Of a stretch of 64,000 nucleotides of DNA, positions 1-11,861 are shown one piece after another. Source of the stretch: Calycina herbarum (taxonomy: Eukaryota; Ascomycota; Leotiomycetes; Helotiales; Pezizellaceae); the NCBI GenBank assembly GCA_001414485.1, contig LLEY01000197.1, positions 1 to 64,000 on the forward strand, read 5' to 3'. The first letter of the stretch is position 1; every line of letters starts with the position of its first letter. Below the pieces are notes generated by a model, which did no database searches, had not been told where the DNA came from, and was given only the letters and a program-made list of their open reading frames with translations. The position numbers were made by a program, and so were the translations under genes.

Positions 1-275
1 ACAGGTGTAGCGGATAATCAGAGAAGTAAGAGGTGGTTTAATTGAAGATCTAAAGCTATAGAAGAGAAGAGAAGGAAAGAGGAGACTTCTAGAGGTCCTA
101 TAATATAGAGATAGCTAAGGAATCGATAAGTTATAGGAATGTCGATCCGTTTATAGAAATAGTTCCTAGCCTAGGTAGGAATAGTTCTAGGCTAGGCTAG
201 GAATAGCAGGCTTTACAGACGCCGGCGAGCAGCCGTACGCGAGTCACGTGCTCGGCGGTGGCCAGGTCTATAACA
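1..275 (-). repeat. 3' LTR of the minus-strand gypsy element (partial)
   Basis: This 275-bp stretch matches 5591-5865 with no gap. I count 13 differences, all transitions. On the minus strand it begins TGTTATAGACC, a usual TG start. It is preceded on that strand by a purine-rich tract. The left boundary is unknown because the repeat is still matching at base 1. Confidence 0.9.
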
Positions 276-289
276 TTACCCCCTCCTTT
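276..289 (-). other. Polypurine tract next to the 3' LTR
   Basis: The minus strand reads AAAGGAGGGGGTAA immediately before the LTR start. This is the expected place and composition for the plus-strand primer of a gypsy element, and it fixes the element's orientation as minus. Confidence 0.7.
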
Positions 290-899
290 GAGTAGAGCTC
301 GCTCGCGAGCTCTAAACCTACTACCTTACAAGTAATTTATCCTCGTTCTTATGATATTCTAGCTCGTCTATACTATCTTCCTAGCTCTATAACTATTCTG
401 CTAAGTACCTAGGAGGCCCTGGGAGAGAAGGATTTAGAGCGTGAAACTCTTAAAGCTTATGTAGGTAGCTTATAAAGTTAGAAGCTAGGTACTAGGCCGG
501 GTCTAGCTCGCTTTATACCTATTAAACCTAGTATTATAATTTTCTATAATAGCCTCTAGAGGCTAGTACTTGGTCTATATCCTATTCGTTATACCTGTTA
601 ACTATAATAGGCAGTCCTAGTTCCTGTAGCTAGCCTGGTAGCGGATTGTTAGAAGCTTTACAAAGCTTGTTTGTAGAGATTATAGGCTATATTTTAATTA
701 TCGGAGACAGGTCGACCTAGAAAGCGTTTCCAACCTTTTCTAGGACTGTATACAGACTAGCCATCTGCTAGTCGAGCTTACAGCTTAGGCAGTCTATATT
801 CTACGTCTTTATTAATACGTAGACTTTGTCGCTCGTAGCAAAGTCTACTAGTCGCCGGTGCTTGTTTACTTGCTTACGCTAGCGTTCCTAAGCAGCCTC

Positions 900-3400
900 G
901 ATTCTCTTACAGGCGGTTTCCTAGGCGCTGTATATACAGGTTACGTATACAACTGCTTCGTCTCGTAAAAGCTGTTTACAGACGCTTATTAGCTCTTCTA
1001 GGCTCTAGCAGACCTAATCAAAGCTAGTACGTGGCACGTAACCAAGCTTGATTTGTATAGGCGGAAGAGTCGTCGAGTCCTAGGGAAGTGTAGCTTAAGC
1101 GTAGTCTATAATCGGTATTAGTTCAGACTAGTTATCTTAATAGTAGTTTATAAACAGGCGAAGGCGTTAGTTAATCCACTAGTTTATATTCTTAGTTTAA
1201 CCGTCGGTTTATACGTATATAGCCGTGGATAGCTTAATCTTAGTCTCTAGGATCTAGTTAAACTCTTACTAGAACTCTAAGACGAATTACAGACCGCGGT
1301 CAGAGACAATAGTATCTGACGGTCTATAATAGCGCTATACGCGGTTGAGGTAGATCCGTGTAGTCTTTTTTACGTCCGTAGTCTTTAGGCAAGGGATAGA
1401 GACAGATCTCTTACTTAGCCGGCAGATAAAGATAATAATCATATCTATCCTAGACTTATTAGGAGGGAATTCCTTAAAATCAACTAATATATATTACTAT
1501 AGGCGATCCGGGATAGGCAAGGGGTTAAGGAGTCCAGGGAGGCGGTCTCGCGGCACGTAAGAGCGACAGCAGGTCTAGCAGTTATAGACGAATTATTATA
1601 TATCTAAACAAAGGTGCAGCTAGTAGTAGCGGTCTATAACTAGCTTTAGGGTCTTAGATTATCCAGAGTAGGCTACCGAGACTTGATTATAAACCTTGCT
1701 TAGTAAGCGTACTTTGAGATCGTCGTCCTTAAGCAGGACAAGCCGTTCTTAGTATAGCAGGAGGCTGTTACAGGTTGTCTAGCCAGGGCGTTCATCCGTA
1801 GCGTACTAGCGGAGAGCGTTAAGGCCCGTACTCGTACGATTAGCTTATAGGATATCGTCAATTAAGTCGTGTAGTCCGTCGGCTACTCTAACAGGTGTAA
1901 TATCTACGGAAGGGTCTAAGTCTAGGTCTATAATAATCCACAAGTCGAGATTCTCGGGCCGTAAGAGGACTTACGTACGAGTAGATATCTTTATTACTAT
2001 TTAACTATCTACTTCTTAGTCCCGGTAAGTAAGGGAATCCGCTCAATTCTAGCTACCAGGCTTATAAGTAAGTAGGAAGTTAAATCGAGAGAGGGTTTTA
2101 GCCTAGCAGGCTTATTAGCTAGATAAGGCTTTAGTTATTATAAAGTACTCGAGAGCTTTATAGTTTAAAATAACCCGTATCTAGTGTAGAGACTCTTCGA
2201 GCTTAGGTCTCTAGGCTTCTAGAGAACGTATAATAGCTAGTATCTCTTTATTATAAATCAGGTAGTTAATCTTAATAAGTATTATTATCTTAGAGAAGTA
2301 AGCTATAAGGTACTACTCTTAACTCGGCTATAACTGAAGGAGTATACTACTAAGGACGCCGTTAGAGGAATCGGTCTCAACTATAGACTCGTATTACAGA
2401 TTAAAGTATATAAGAAGAGGTGTATTAATAAGCTAGGCCTTCAGCTTAGAGAAGGCGTCTTAATAAGCAGGTGTCTACTAAAACGGCTGGTCTTTACAAG
2501 TTAGAGCCGTTAACGGGTATACGACTCGTCTATAGTTAAGAATAAACTTCTAGTAGAAGTTATAAAAGCTAAGAAAGGACTGAACACCGTGGACTATAAT
2601 AAGGCGTTCTCAGTTACAGATCGTTTCTATCTTTTCTAGGTCTACTTCAATCCTATTAGTACTTATATAGAAGCCTAGGTACTTCGTATAAGTAACGTTA
2701 AACTTAGATTTCTTAATATTAGCTTGTAAGCTAGCTTTATAAAGCTGTAAAAGGACCTTATAGACGTGTTCTTAATAGTCTAGCTCGTTCTCGGAGTAAA
2801 TAAGAATATCGTTAAAGTAGGTAGTATAAAAGTCGTTTAAATAGTTAAAGAGTACGTCGTTTATAAACCGTTAATATGTTATAGGTCCGTTAGTTAGTCT
2901 AAAAGGTATAACTTTATACTTATAGGCTCTATAACAGGTCTAGAACGTTGTTAGTTCCTTAGACTTAGAGTTAATCCGAATCTAGTAAAAAGCTTATCGT
3001 ATGTCTAGCTTTGTAAAGATACAAGCCTTGCTTAGACAAGTAAGAGTTTCGTCGATTAACGGAAGAGGATACTGGTCCTTATAGATTAGGTTATTTAGCT
3101 TATAGTAATTAATATAGAACTGTAGAGAGCTGTTAGACTTCTTAACAAAGAGAATCAGGGCTGTAAAGGGAGCTTGGCTAGCCTTAATAAAACCTTTATA
3201 AAGGTTCTTAATAAGGTATTGTTTTATAGCCTAGAGCTCGTCTATTAACTAGTGGCGGAGGGGGCTATAGGACAAGTCGTCTATGTTCTTGTCCGTAAGT
3301 TCGATCTTATAGTCGTACAGGCGACGAGGGAGAAGAGTATCAGACACAGCTTTAGAGAAAACGTCTACGAGATCCTAGTAGGCTCTGGAGAGGCTTTCTT
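900..3400 (-). pseudogene. RIP-mutated pol (reverse transcriptase to integrase) of the minus-strand gypsy element
   Basis: Minus-strand translation shows recognisable reverse transcriptase: the stretch before the active site reads PFRLTNGP, and the YxDD box at 2808-2819 reads Y-F-N-D, with the first aspartate GAC changed to AAC. Integrase follows between about 1620 and 900, with SDRG near 1315 and further core strings such as STA and TDG. Stops are mostly TAA and TAG at places where Q or W are expected. The catalytic aspartate change and the stops make it dead. Confidence 0.85.
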
Positions 3401-4379
3401 AGACCTGTAAGTCGTCTTTTTAATCTATAAGCTTTTTTTCTATTAAGTAATCGATCTTATAAAGAGAGATACTAAAGGCCGTAGCTTTAGAGTCTTATAG
3501 GTTATAGCGATATATAGCAGTACTGATAACAGCGATGTCTACCGGTGGCAGGTCGAGGCGTACACGTTTTAGGCGTGCTACAGAGGCTTTACGGATATCT
3601 AAACCTGTAAGAGCGCGGTTTATATTTCGTAAGTTGTTTTAGCAGTCCTAGTACTCGCTGTGACGTATAGCTAGGGGTGTAGTAGGCAGGCGCGCCAGGA
3701 TCCGAGGGACTAGCAGCTCGTTAATATAGCTTATAGACAGTTACAGGTCTTCCTAGTATTTACGTATAACCTGTTCTTCTAGGGCCTAATCGCGGCGATC
3801 CGCGTCAGCTTAGTAATCTAGGTTTAAGGGCCGAGTCTATAGGATCCTAGGATCTAGGAGGCGTAGCTAGACAAGGTTAGGAGAAGAAGGGAGATCCGCA
3901 GGCTATATAAGTCGTCGCTAGCAGGGGTTAAGTTATACGTTAAGCTAGTTAAACTATGTACGCCTAAGAATAAGGTCCTAATAGCCAGTATTAAGGAGGA
4001 CTATAGGGACGTTGTACTATTTACAGCCGTCTATATATAAGTAAAGAACAATATAGCGGTCTGCGGACTGTCGACTCTGTCCGTCAAAGCCGCGAACTAT
4101 AATAGGAGTAGAAAGAGTATAAATAGTTAAAGGGAAGAAGCGAGCCAGCCCCTAAGCGAACTTTATACTAATAAGTACAAAGCCGTTTACTCTAGTGTCA
4201 GCTAGAGTAGAGGTTTTAAATCCGTATCTATTATAGACTAAGTTATAAGAGACCGTGAACTGTTTTCCTCTAAGTAGCTGACTTAGATCGATAGCTAACT
4301 AGCCAGGACCTTAGTAAAGCAAGCCTAGGGGGGAGACTTTCCCTAGACTTGGTCGTTTTCTAACTATTCTAAGTTGGAC

Positions 4380-5317
4380 GTAGGCTCCGCAAGCTCATTA
4401 ACGTCCGTAATAGGCTTAGAGTTCTTAGGGCATTCGCGGGCATAGTGCCCAGTCCTCTTACACTTGAAGCAGGCGTCGTCCAGTTCCTTACAGGCAGGCG
4501 TTGGTTTACGTGATGGTCCGTAAAGGCGGGAGGCCAGGGCAGGGGAGGTTGTACAGAACGTAGTTTAAGTAGTAGTAAAAGTTCTAGCTAGGCAGGAGGT
4601 AGTAGTAGCAGTTGTAGGCTAGAGGGTGAGACGAGCGGTCCGTAAGTTGCTTCTACAGAGCTGAAGTCTTCGTAAGTTCTTATCAACAAGTCGACACTTG
4701 TTTACTAGAGCCGTACTTATAAGCAGGACGTCTAAGAATAGTAAGACGGACTGTTATAGAGGTAGTATAAGCTTGTTATACAAGTCGGGCTGTAAGTCGT
4801 CTGTCGGGATCCGTCCAGTGCTTATAAGGTGTAAGAAGCGAGTATAGAAGGTTACGAAAGTCTCGTTATCTCTTATAACGAGCCAGCGGAATTCGATACA
4901 GGCGTCCTACGCTTCGAACAGGTTCTCTAGGATATCCGTAAGATATACGATTATTTCTTTTATAGACTAAAACGGCTTAGGTCCCTTCTAGTAACAGGGC
5001 GCGAGATGCTTCTAAGTAATATCAGCTGTATAGTTAAAAACATAAGCTATCTTTGCTTCCTCTAGCTTAAACATAGAGGCGTTAATAAGGAACTTGTCCT
5101 TAATCTAGATCTTCTAGTTGTCGAAGGTTAGAGATAAGCTATCTGTTAGAGGCTTAGTATCCTTAAGCTTAACTGTAAACGACCTATATTATCTAGTTTC
5201 AGACAGGGTATTCCCTTACGGAGGGGTATAGACATCGTCTAGTTATTCTCACAGTAGGCGGACCTGTTTTAGAGCTATAGCGAGCTGTTAAGCGTCCGTA
5301 GACTGGTCGGCAGACAT
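4380..5317 (-). pseudogene. RIP-mutated gag of the minus-strand gypsy element
   Basis: A start reading MSADQSTDA lies at 5317 on the minus strand and runs into an early stop. Downstream, at 4430-4471, the same strand encodes a complete retroviral-type zinc knuckle C-x2-C-x4-H-x4-C (CFKCKRTGHYARECPK), which is the nucleocapsid-like end of Gag. Its position just upstream of pol is normal for Ty3/gypsy. Interrupted frames show that it is not functional. Confidence 0.8.
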
Positions 5318-5590
5318 CGTTGTAGACGACTTAGTTGTAAGGATAGAGGGTATAGGTGGAAGAGCCCTAGGCTCTTGTGTACGGTGGTGGGCGCGGGTAC
5401 GCGAGGCTGTATAAGGCGCTGGTAGCATCTATAGGCAGTCTATATAGACCGTAGGTGTTATGTTAGAATCGCAACGGATATTCTAATCCTTCCTAGAAGC
5501 AGTAGTAAATAGAGAGAAGAAGGGAGCTTTAGATAATATAACAAACCCAATCTACTAGCCCTCTAGTAGTTATCCTTACCTATAGCATAT

Positions 5591-5865
5591 ACAGGTATAG
5601 CGGATAATCAGAGAAGTAAGAGATAGTTTAATTAAAGATCTAAAGCTATAGAAGAGAAGAGAAGGAAAGAGGAGACTTCTAGAGGTCCTATAATATAGAG
5701 ATAGCTAAGGAATCGATAAGTTATAGGAATGTCGATCCGTTTATAGAAATGGTTCCTAGCCTAGGTAGGAATGGTTCTAGGCCAGGCCAGGAATAGCAGG
5801 CTTTACGGACGCCGGCGAGCAGCCGTACGCGAGTCACGTACTCGGCGGTAGCCAGGTCCGTAACA
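5591..5865 (-). repeat. 5' LTR of the minus-strand gypsy element
   Basis: This is the second copy of the 275-bp terminal repeat, co-linear with 1-275 and differing only by transitions. On the minus strand it starts TGTTACGGACC at 5865. The repeat may extend left to about 5545, where the minus strand reads TTTGTTATA, but the partner sequence lies outside the window. Confidence 0.88.
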
Positions 5866-5879
5866 AAATATACTTATTA

Positions 5880-8470
5880 TTAAGAAGAAAGACGACCTAG
5901 ATAAGAGAGTATATATCGATTATTAAGAAGTAAATCATACTATAGTTAAGGACACTTATCCGCTACTACTAAGCTAATACTTATAGAATAAGTTAGATAA
6001 GGTAGTACGATTTACGAAACTAGATTAACAAAACACCTATAAACTTATATAGATAAAAGTTAGAGACGAATAGAAGATAGTATTTACCTTACTATTAAGC
6101 TTTTATAAATATATAGTTATACTATTTAAACTCTATAATATACTAGCTATATATTAGAGATAAAATAATAATATTTTAAGAGATCTTTTAAGAATAATAG
6201 TAATTTATTACCTAAATAATATATTAATCTTCTTAGAAAAAGAAGAAGAGTATAAGAGATATATTAAAGAAGTTTTATAATAACTTATAAAAGTAAACTC
6301 CTATTTAAAACTCTTAAAATACAAGTTTAGAGTAACTTAGACACTTTTCCTAAGATAGGTATTTAGCTTAGAGAAAATAGAAATAGATCTAGTAAAGATT
6401 TAAAACATCTTAAACTAGAAGTTACTAGAGAATATAAAAGATATATAGTCCTTCCTTAGATTTATAAACTTTTACTATCTATTTATCTAAGACTATATAA
6501 AAATTACTAAACTAATATTAGTACTAGTTAAGAAAGCTATTAAGTTTATATAGAATAAATAGATAAAGAGTGCTTTTTAGAAAATTAAAGTAAAGTTTAT
6601 AGAAAAAGCTATTCTATACGATTTTAATATAAATAAACCTAGTATAATCGAAACAGACGCCTTAGACATAGTAGTAGATACGATTTACTTATAACTAAAT
6701 AATAAGAGAAAGCTTATATCTATTATATATTATTCTAAAACATTTAACCTAGTATAATAAAACTATAGTATCTTTAGTAAAGAATTACTTACTATAGTAT
6801 TAGCTTTAGAATACTAGAAAATCTATTTATAACTAATAAAATACTAAGTTATAGTTTTATCTAACTATAAAAACCTTAGAACGTTTATAATAACTAAGGA
6901 ACTTACGACTAGATAATTAGCTAGATAGTTAGAGATATTAGAAGGATTTAATATTATTATTTAATATATAAAAGGAATATTAAATATTTAAGCTAATACT
7001 CTTAGCTAGAAACCTAGATATAAGAGGAATAAAGAGTATAAAAAGATTATAATCTTAAAAACTCTTAAAAATAGAGACTTAGTACCTACTATATATAAAA
7101 TAGTAGTAATAAACAATATCTAGATAGATAAAATTTAGAATATATATAAGAGATATAACTAGTATATAAAAGGAAAGCTATAGGTTCTTAGTTTATATAC
7201 TAAGGAGTTTATATAAGAATACTATACTACGCCCGCTTATAGCTACTAAGGAATTCGTAGAACTCTCTAGAGAATAAGATAATAATACTATATTAATCGA
7301 TTATCTACGATAGTTAAGAAAGTAATAGTAGAATATAATACCTATACTAGGAATAAGGCTTCCTACTATACTTCTTATAAACAGATAAATACTACTCTAA
7401 TACTATAAATACCTTAGAAATTAATATCTTAGGATTTTATTATTAAATTACTAAAATCTAAAGATCTAATAATAGGAGTTAAGTATAACTCGATCCTAGT
7501 TATTATAGAATAACTTACGAAATATATAATTTTAATACTATATATAGAGTTAAGTATAGCGGAGGAATTAGTATTTACATTCCTTAAAGAAGTAGTTTTA
7601 AGATATAGACTACTAGAAGAGATACTCTTAGATAGAGATAAACTCTTCACCTTTAAATTTTAGATCGCTCTTATAGAACGATTAGGTATAAAAAGAAAGC
7701 TTTTAATAGCTTTCTACTCTTAGATAAATAAAGGAAACGAACGTATAAACTAAGTAGTAGAAACATACCTTCGTTGTTATATAAACTACTAGTAAGATAA
7801 TTAAGTAGAACTACTGCTTCTAGTATAGTTTACCTATAATAGTTTAGTAACGGAAACAACGCTTATTATGCTATTCTATGCTAATTTTAGATATAAATTA
7901 ATAGTATATTAAGAACCGCTGTCTACGACTATTAATAACTAACTTACTTATGTTTATATTTCGAAAATCAAAAGGCTATATAAGGAACTTATAGAGGATT
8001 TATAGTTTATAACTAAAAGAAATATATACTACTATAATAAATAACGTAGTTAGAAGCTAATACTAAAAGAAGAGGATAAGGTCTACTTAGTATAAAAGAA
8101 TATTAATATAAAAAGACTAAGTAATAAACTAGATTATAAAAAACTTAGACTATTTAAAATTAAATAAGTTAAGAGATCTTTAAATTATAAATTAGTACTA
8201 CTAAGAATAATAAACATCTACCTAGTATTCTATATATCCTTACTTAAACTAGTACTACTAGAAGCACTACTAGCTCTATTTATAGAAATTTAACTAGTTA
8301 ATCTAAATACTAAATACGAAGTTAAAAGGATTCTTAACTATAAAATTATTAGAAGTAAGATTAAGTATTTAATTAAATAGTTAGACTACTTATATTTAGA
8401 AAATATATAGGAACTAAAAAGTAACTTTAACTATTACTTAGAGGAACTTCAGAAGTTCTACTAATAAAAC
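5880..8470 (+). pseudogene. RIP-mutated pol polyprotein: reverse transcriptase, RNase H, integrase, chromodomain
   Basis: Translation of the plus strand gives DYxEVN and later FTKLD, then the active-site box Y-L-N-N at 6209-6220, where both aspartates have become asparagine through G-to-A changes. RNase H is recognised by ETDA at 6650-6661 and YYSKTFN. Integrase shows TPAYSYxGIRRTL (zinc-binding half) and LDRDKLFTFKF. The end reads KYEVKRILNYKIIRSK, a chromodomain, which places the element among chromoviruses. Most stops are TAA or TAG in place of Q or W codons. Confidence 0.85.
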
Positions 8471-8978
8471 CTAGAGCTACCTAGAACTTAGGACTAGGGT
8501 TAGATAGAGACATATTATTAGAAAGTATCTATTTAATAAAAGAAGCTATTTTAAAAGTAGGAAACTAGGAAGAAGAGGACTCGAGAGAAGGACTCGAAGA
8601 AGGAGGACTTAGAGGAGTAATAGAGAATTGTTTATATATAGAGCTGAAGAAAAATCGATATATAGTTTTTCAAGACCTAGAGATAGAAACAATAAGATAG
8701 CTAGAGCTATTATAGGACCTTTTTAATCAAATATACTTAGAATAGTAAGAGGATTTAGAGAGATCTATAAAGCATCGACGAGACTATTTATAACAAAAAG
8801 AGCAGGTCTTAGCTAGACGTTATATAGATTCGATTCGTATAGTAAGAGCTAAACGCTCTTTTCGTTTAATATATAAAGAGGATATATTTATATATAAATA
8901 AAGGTCGATATCTTTCTAACAGGTATATTTTAGGTTTATATTCTAGCGTAGGGACATACTAGGCTAAGAAGAGGATAG

Positions 8979-9343
8979 TGTCACGAATCACGTACTAGCA
9001 CGTAACGAAGTAAAGTCTAGGTAACGCTCTAATAGAACGAGTACTATTATAACCCTAGAAAGAAGAAAGGATTAGATATAGTAGAACATGTAATCCTAGA
9101 ATCTTATTATAGTTATATTACGTAACTCGGTTAGGAGTAGTTAGGTAATAGAGTCTAGTTTTAAGAAGCCTTAGAAATAGAGTTAGACTCTATCTTCGGG
9201 ACTCCTACTAAGTAGGACTCTAATATAAACGAAGGTTCTATATAAAGACTAGTACGTCTACTATTAAATAAAAGCTTCGTACTTAACTTTAGTTATTAAT
9301 CTTATTATCTTATTTAATATCTTTAATATAAGTAACGAGTTCA
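8979..9343 (+). repeat. Putative 3' LTR of the plus-strand chromovirus
   Basis: The stretch starts TGTCACGAATCACG and can end in TCA at 9343. It is preceded by the purine-rich tract AAGAAGAGGATAG (8966-8978). Base composition changes abruptly from AT-rich, RIP-like to ordinary just after 9343. No partner LTR is in the window, so both limits are inferred. Confidence 0.55.
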
Positions 9344-9832
9344 CTTCTAAGTGAATAACCTGGCGCATTTGTACTTCTTACCTGTATACCAACCTTCGAG
9401 ACTTAGTCATCTTTGTTTAGTTTGTTTGAGTTTCGTTACAGATAGGCGCCCCACATCGGAATGGAGAAACATTAACCCGCATTTCCCCGCTTTCAACTTC
9501 ATTTTCTATTATTTTCCCCATCACAACAGCTATTTCCTGCTCTCTCGTCATTCATTTAGATAACGAACGCTTCACGTGTTTTTTAAAGTAATGGAAATAC
9601 AAAATGTGGTACAAATCTTCCCTAGCCCGATTCTCGTGTCCCAAGATAATCCTAGCCGTTGTACTAGAAAACTTAAAAGGCTCGCTCTCCATATTGGTTG
9701 GTTCGTAGGAGCGATGATGCAGGATTCTTGTGTCCCGTCTTTCCCTTTTCTTATCAGATCTTCAGATTTCCCTTTTTGCCCCCGTCAACCTCTCCTAAAT
9801 TTCTGTCCTTGCTTTTGGTTATATTTGAAAAG
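9344..9832. promoter_or_regulatory. Promoter and 5' leader of the siderophore transporter
   Basis: This region lies between the retrotransposon edge and the ATG at 9833. It has ordinary base composition and pyrimidine-rich stretches near the start, as in many fungal leaders. It holds the GATA-type site described separately. The open frames here have no recognisable content. Confidence 0.5.
9751..9759 (-). promoter_or_regulatory. SreA-type GATA repressor site (ATCTGATAA on the minus strand)
   Basis: The plus strand reads TTATCAGAT, so the minus strand reads ATCTGATAA. This is an exact match to the ATCWGATAA consensus reported for the iron-responsive GATA repressor SreA/Sre1 of ascomycetes. 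It lies 74 bases upstream of the start codon of a siderophore-iron transporter, the class of gene SreA represses in iron-replete cells. Function is inferred from position and sequence. Confidence 0.7.
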
Positions 9833-11861
9833 ATGGACGACATTCATTCTGTAGAGCCAGTGCTCTCCAAGCCCCAACATGACGTCGGATCGGATAAGAA
9901 CATCAACATGGATGAGATGGCGAGACAAGAAGAAGGGGGATCGTCGGGGAGGCGGGCTTCGGGAGATGTGCAAGAAGGTGTTAGAAATATCGAAGCTGTT
10001 TCTATGATATGGTCGAAATGGGGGTTGATCGCAGCTTATACCAGGCAAGACGCGCGTTTTCATGTTATTTATTTAGCTAACAATTCTCAGTATATTTCTG
10101 ATCGCATTCTCGACATCCTTAGAGGGCCAGGTCGTGCAGTCGCTTTCCATCTTTGCGACCAGTTCTTTCAATAACCACTCCTTGATTTCCACCGTTTATG
10201 TTGCACAAGGAGTTGTCAATGGCATGTGTAACTATCATCATGTGATGCTACTCGAAAGCTAATATTTTCAGCCGTTATTAAATCCCCAATGGCAAAGGTA
10301 GCAGATGTATTTGGCCGTCTCAATGCTTTTACCATCAGCGTTCTCCTTTATGTCCTCGGATATATCCAAATGGCCACCTCGTCGAACGTCCAAACCTTTG
10401 CGGCAGCCCAGATATTTTACTCGGCTGGTGGAACCGGAATTCAAATCCTCATCCAAATTTTGATTGCCGATACCAGCAATCTCTTGAATCGAGCTCTGTG
10501 GTCCAGTTTACCAGATATTCCATTCCTTGTGACCGTTTGGATTGGGTCTATCATCGCCAATGATATTTTAAAAACGACGACTTGGAGATGGGGATACGGC
10601 ATGTGGTGTATCATCCTTCCCGCCTTATTTCTGCCTTTGGCTTTGACGTTGTATAGCAACAACCGAAAAGCAAAGAGGCTTAGCTTGACATCGCCATCTC
10701 AATTCAAAGGCATGGGTATTTTCCAAGTGCTCAAGACCACTTGGTTTGAGCTGGATCTGGGAGGAATAATCTTGCTTGGTGGTGCATTTGCTCTCATTTT
10801 GATACCCCTAACTCTTGCTTCGAAAATAAAAGGTGGCTGGGGAGACGGAAGAATAATCGCTATGCTTGTCATTGGATTTGTTCTCCTCGTCATCTTCCCA
10901 TTATGGGAATCGTCGAAGAAGGTTGCCCCACGACCACTCATACCACTCCACCTTTTCAATCGGACCTTTTGTGCTGGCTGTGGTCTGGGATTCTTCTATT
11001 TCAGTAAGTCACCCACAACATTCTTAGTTCTCTCTCTAATGCATCACAGTGGTTTTCTACCTCTCAGTCCAACCATATTTCTACTCCTACCTCCTCGTCG
11101 TCCAAAACAAATCCATCACTGCAGCCGGCCACATAACCCAAACCTTCTCCTTCACCTCAACCGTAGCCTCAATCCTCATCTCCCTAGTCATAAAATACAC
11201 TTGCCGCTACCAACCCTTCGTGGTCTTCGGATCTCTCATCTATCTCCTCGGGATCGGTCTCATGATACGCTACCGCAGCATAGGTGCCTCCACGGGGCAA
11301 CTAGTAGGAACACAAATGGCGCTCGGAATCGGTGGGGGTATGATCAACGTCCCCGCCCAATTGGGAGTTCAAGCTTCTACAAACCACCAACATGTTGCTA
11401 TCGCCACAGCAGTCTACCTTACATGTGTCGAAATTGGGGGTGCCGTCGGCTCCGCGATTTCAGGCGCAGTATGGGGGCGGAATATTCCCACCAAACTAAG
11501 AGAATATTTACCAGATGCGCAGAAGGTGAATGCGACGCTTATATACAATGATATTAATAATGCTCTTCTCTATCCTGTTGGTTCACCGGCTAGAGAGGCG
11601 GTCGATAGGGCGTACCAGGAGACTATGCATATGCTGCTTATTATTGCAGTTTGTGTTTGCGTGCCGGTTGTTTTGCTGGCTTGTTTAATGAGAAATTGGG
11701 ATTTGAATGAGATAGGGGAGCAGGTCAAGGGAAGGGTTATTGGGGGAAGGATTGGGAAAAAGGGTGGGAAAAGAGGTGGGGGGTTTTGGGGGAGATGGGG
11801 GAGATGGGGGAAGGGGAAGGGGAAGGGTGCTGGAGGGACTACTTTGGACTCTGAGAGTTGA
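9833..11861 (+). CDS. Siderophore-iron:H+ symporter, major facilitator superfamily (MirB/Arn type)
   Basis: Imports ferric siderophores across the plasma membrane by proton symport. Exons deduced: 9833-10044, 10091-10221, 10272-11003, 11050-11861, giving 628 aa. A soluble N terminus of about 70 residues ends in GVRNIEAVSMIWSKWGLI, the usual lead into the first membrane helix of this family. SLEGQ, then AKVADVFGRL, RALWSSLPD and WRWGYGMW follow at their expected places. The C-terminal tail is rich in G, K and R. The first two introns begin with GC, not GT; both are needed to keep the conserved frame. The third is GT-AG. The start is the first ATG in frame with conserved sequence. An SreA-type site upstream suggests iron repression. 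It stands alone, with a dead retrotransposon on its left. Substrate specificity cannot be read from the sequence. Confidence 0.9.
10045..10090 (+). other. GC-AG intron 1 of the siderophore transporter
   Basis: The exon ends ACCAG and the intron starts GCAAGA. It ends CTCAG after a branch-like GCTAAC. Removal of these 46 bases joins AAYT to SIFLIAF in the frame that leads to SLEGQ. I find no GT donor that gives an open frame here. Confidence 0.8.
10222..10271 (+). other. GC-AG intron 2 of the siderophore transporter
   Basis: The intron starts GCATGT and ends TTTTCAG, 50 bases, with branch-like GCTAAT. Its removal joins QGVVN to AVIKSPMAKVADVFGRL, which is the conserved order in this family. 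A GT donor four bases downstream would bring a stop. Confidence 0.8.

Larger units (their letters stand above)
1..5865 (-). mobile_element. RIP-degraded Ty3/gypsy LTR retrotransposon, minus strand, left end cut by the window
   Basis: Two direct terminal repeats (1-275 and 5591-5865) bracket gag and pol remnants that read on the minus strand. Reading right to left: the 5' LTR, a Gag start at about 5317, a CCHC zinc knuckle at 4430-4471, reverse transcriptase with its YxDD box at 2808-2819, an integrase region around 900-1620, then a polypurine tract and the 3' LTR. Every frame is riddled with stops, and TG/CA dinucleotides are rare, as expected after RIP. The right LTR is followed directly by the middle of a second gypsy element (from 5866), so this copy inserted into that one. 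The LTR probably extends further left than position 1, since the match with the other copy begins at the first base of the window. Confidence 0.9.
5866..9343 (+). mobile_element. RIP-degraded Ty3/gypsy chromovirus, plus strand, interrupted by the element to its left
   Basis: The plus strand carries, in order, reverse transcriptase (from about 5880), RNase H (about 6640-6780), integrase with zinc-binding and core regions (about 7200-8000), a chromodomain (about 8310-8440) and a putative LTR (8979-9343). The sequence is extremely AT rich with almost no CA or TG, the RIP signature. Gag, protease and the 5' LTR are missing, because the minus-strand element inserted at 5865/5866 and the rest should lie left of the window. 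A purine tract precedes the LTR. Confidence 0.85.
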
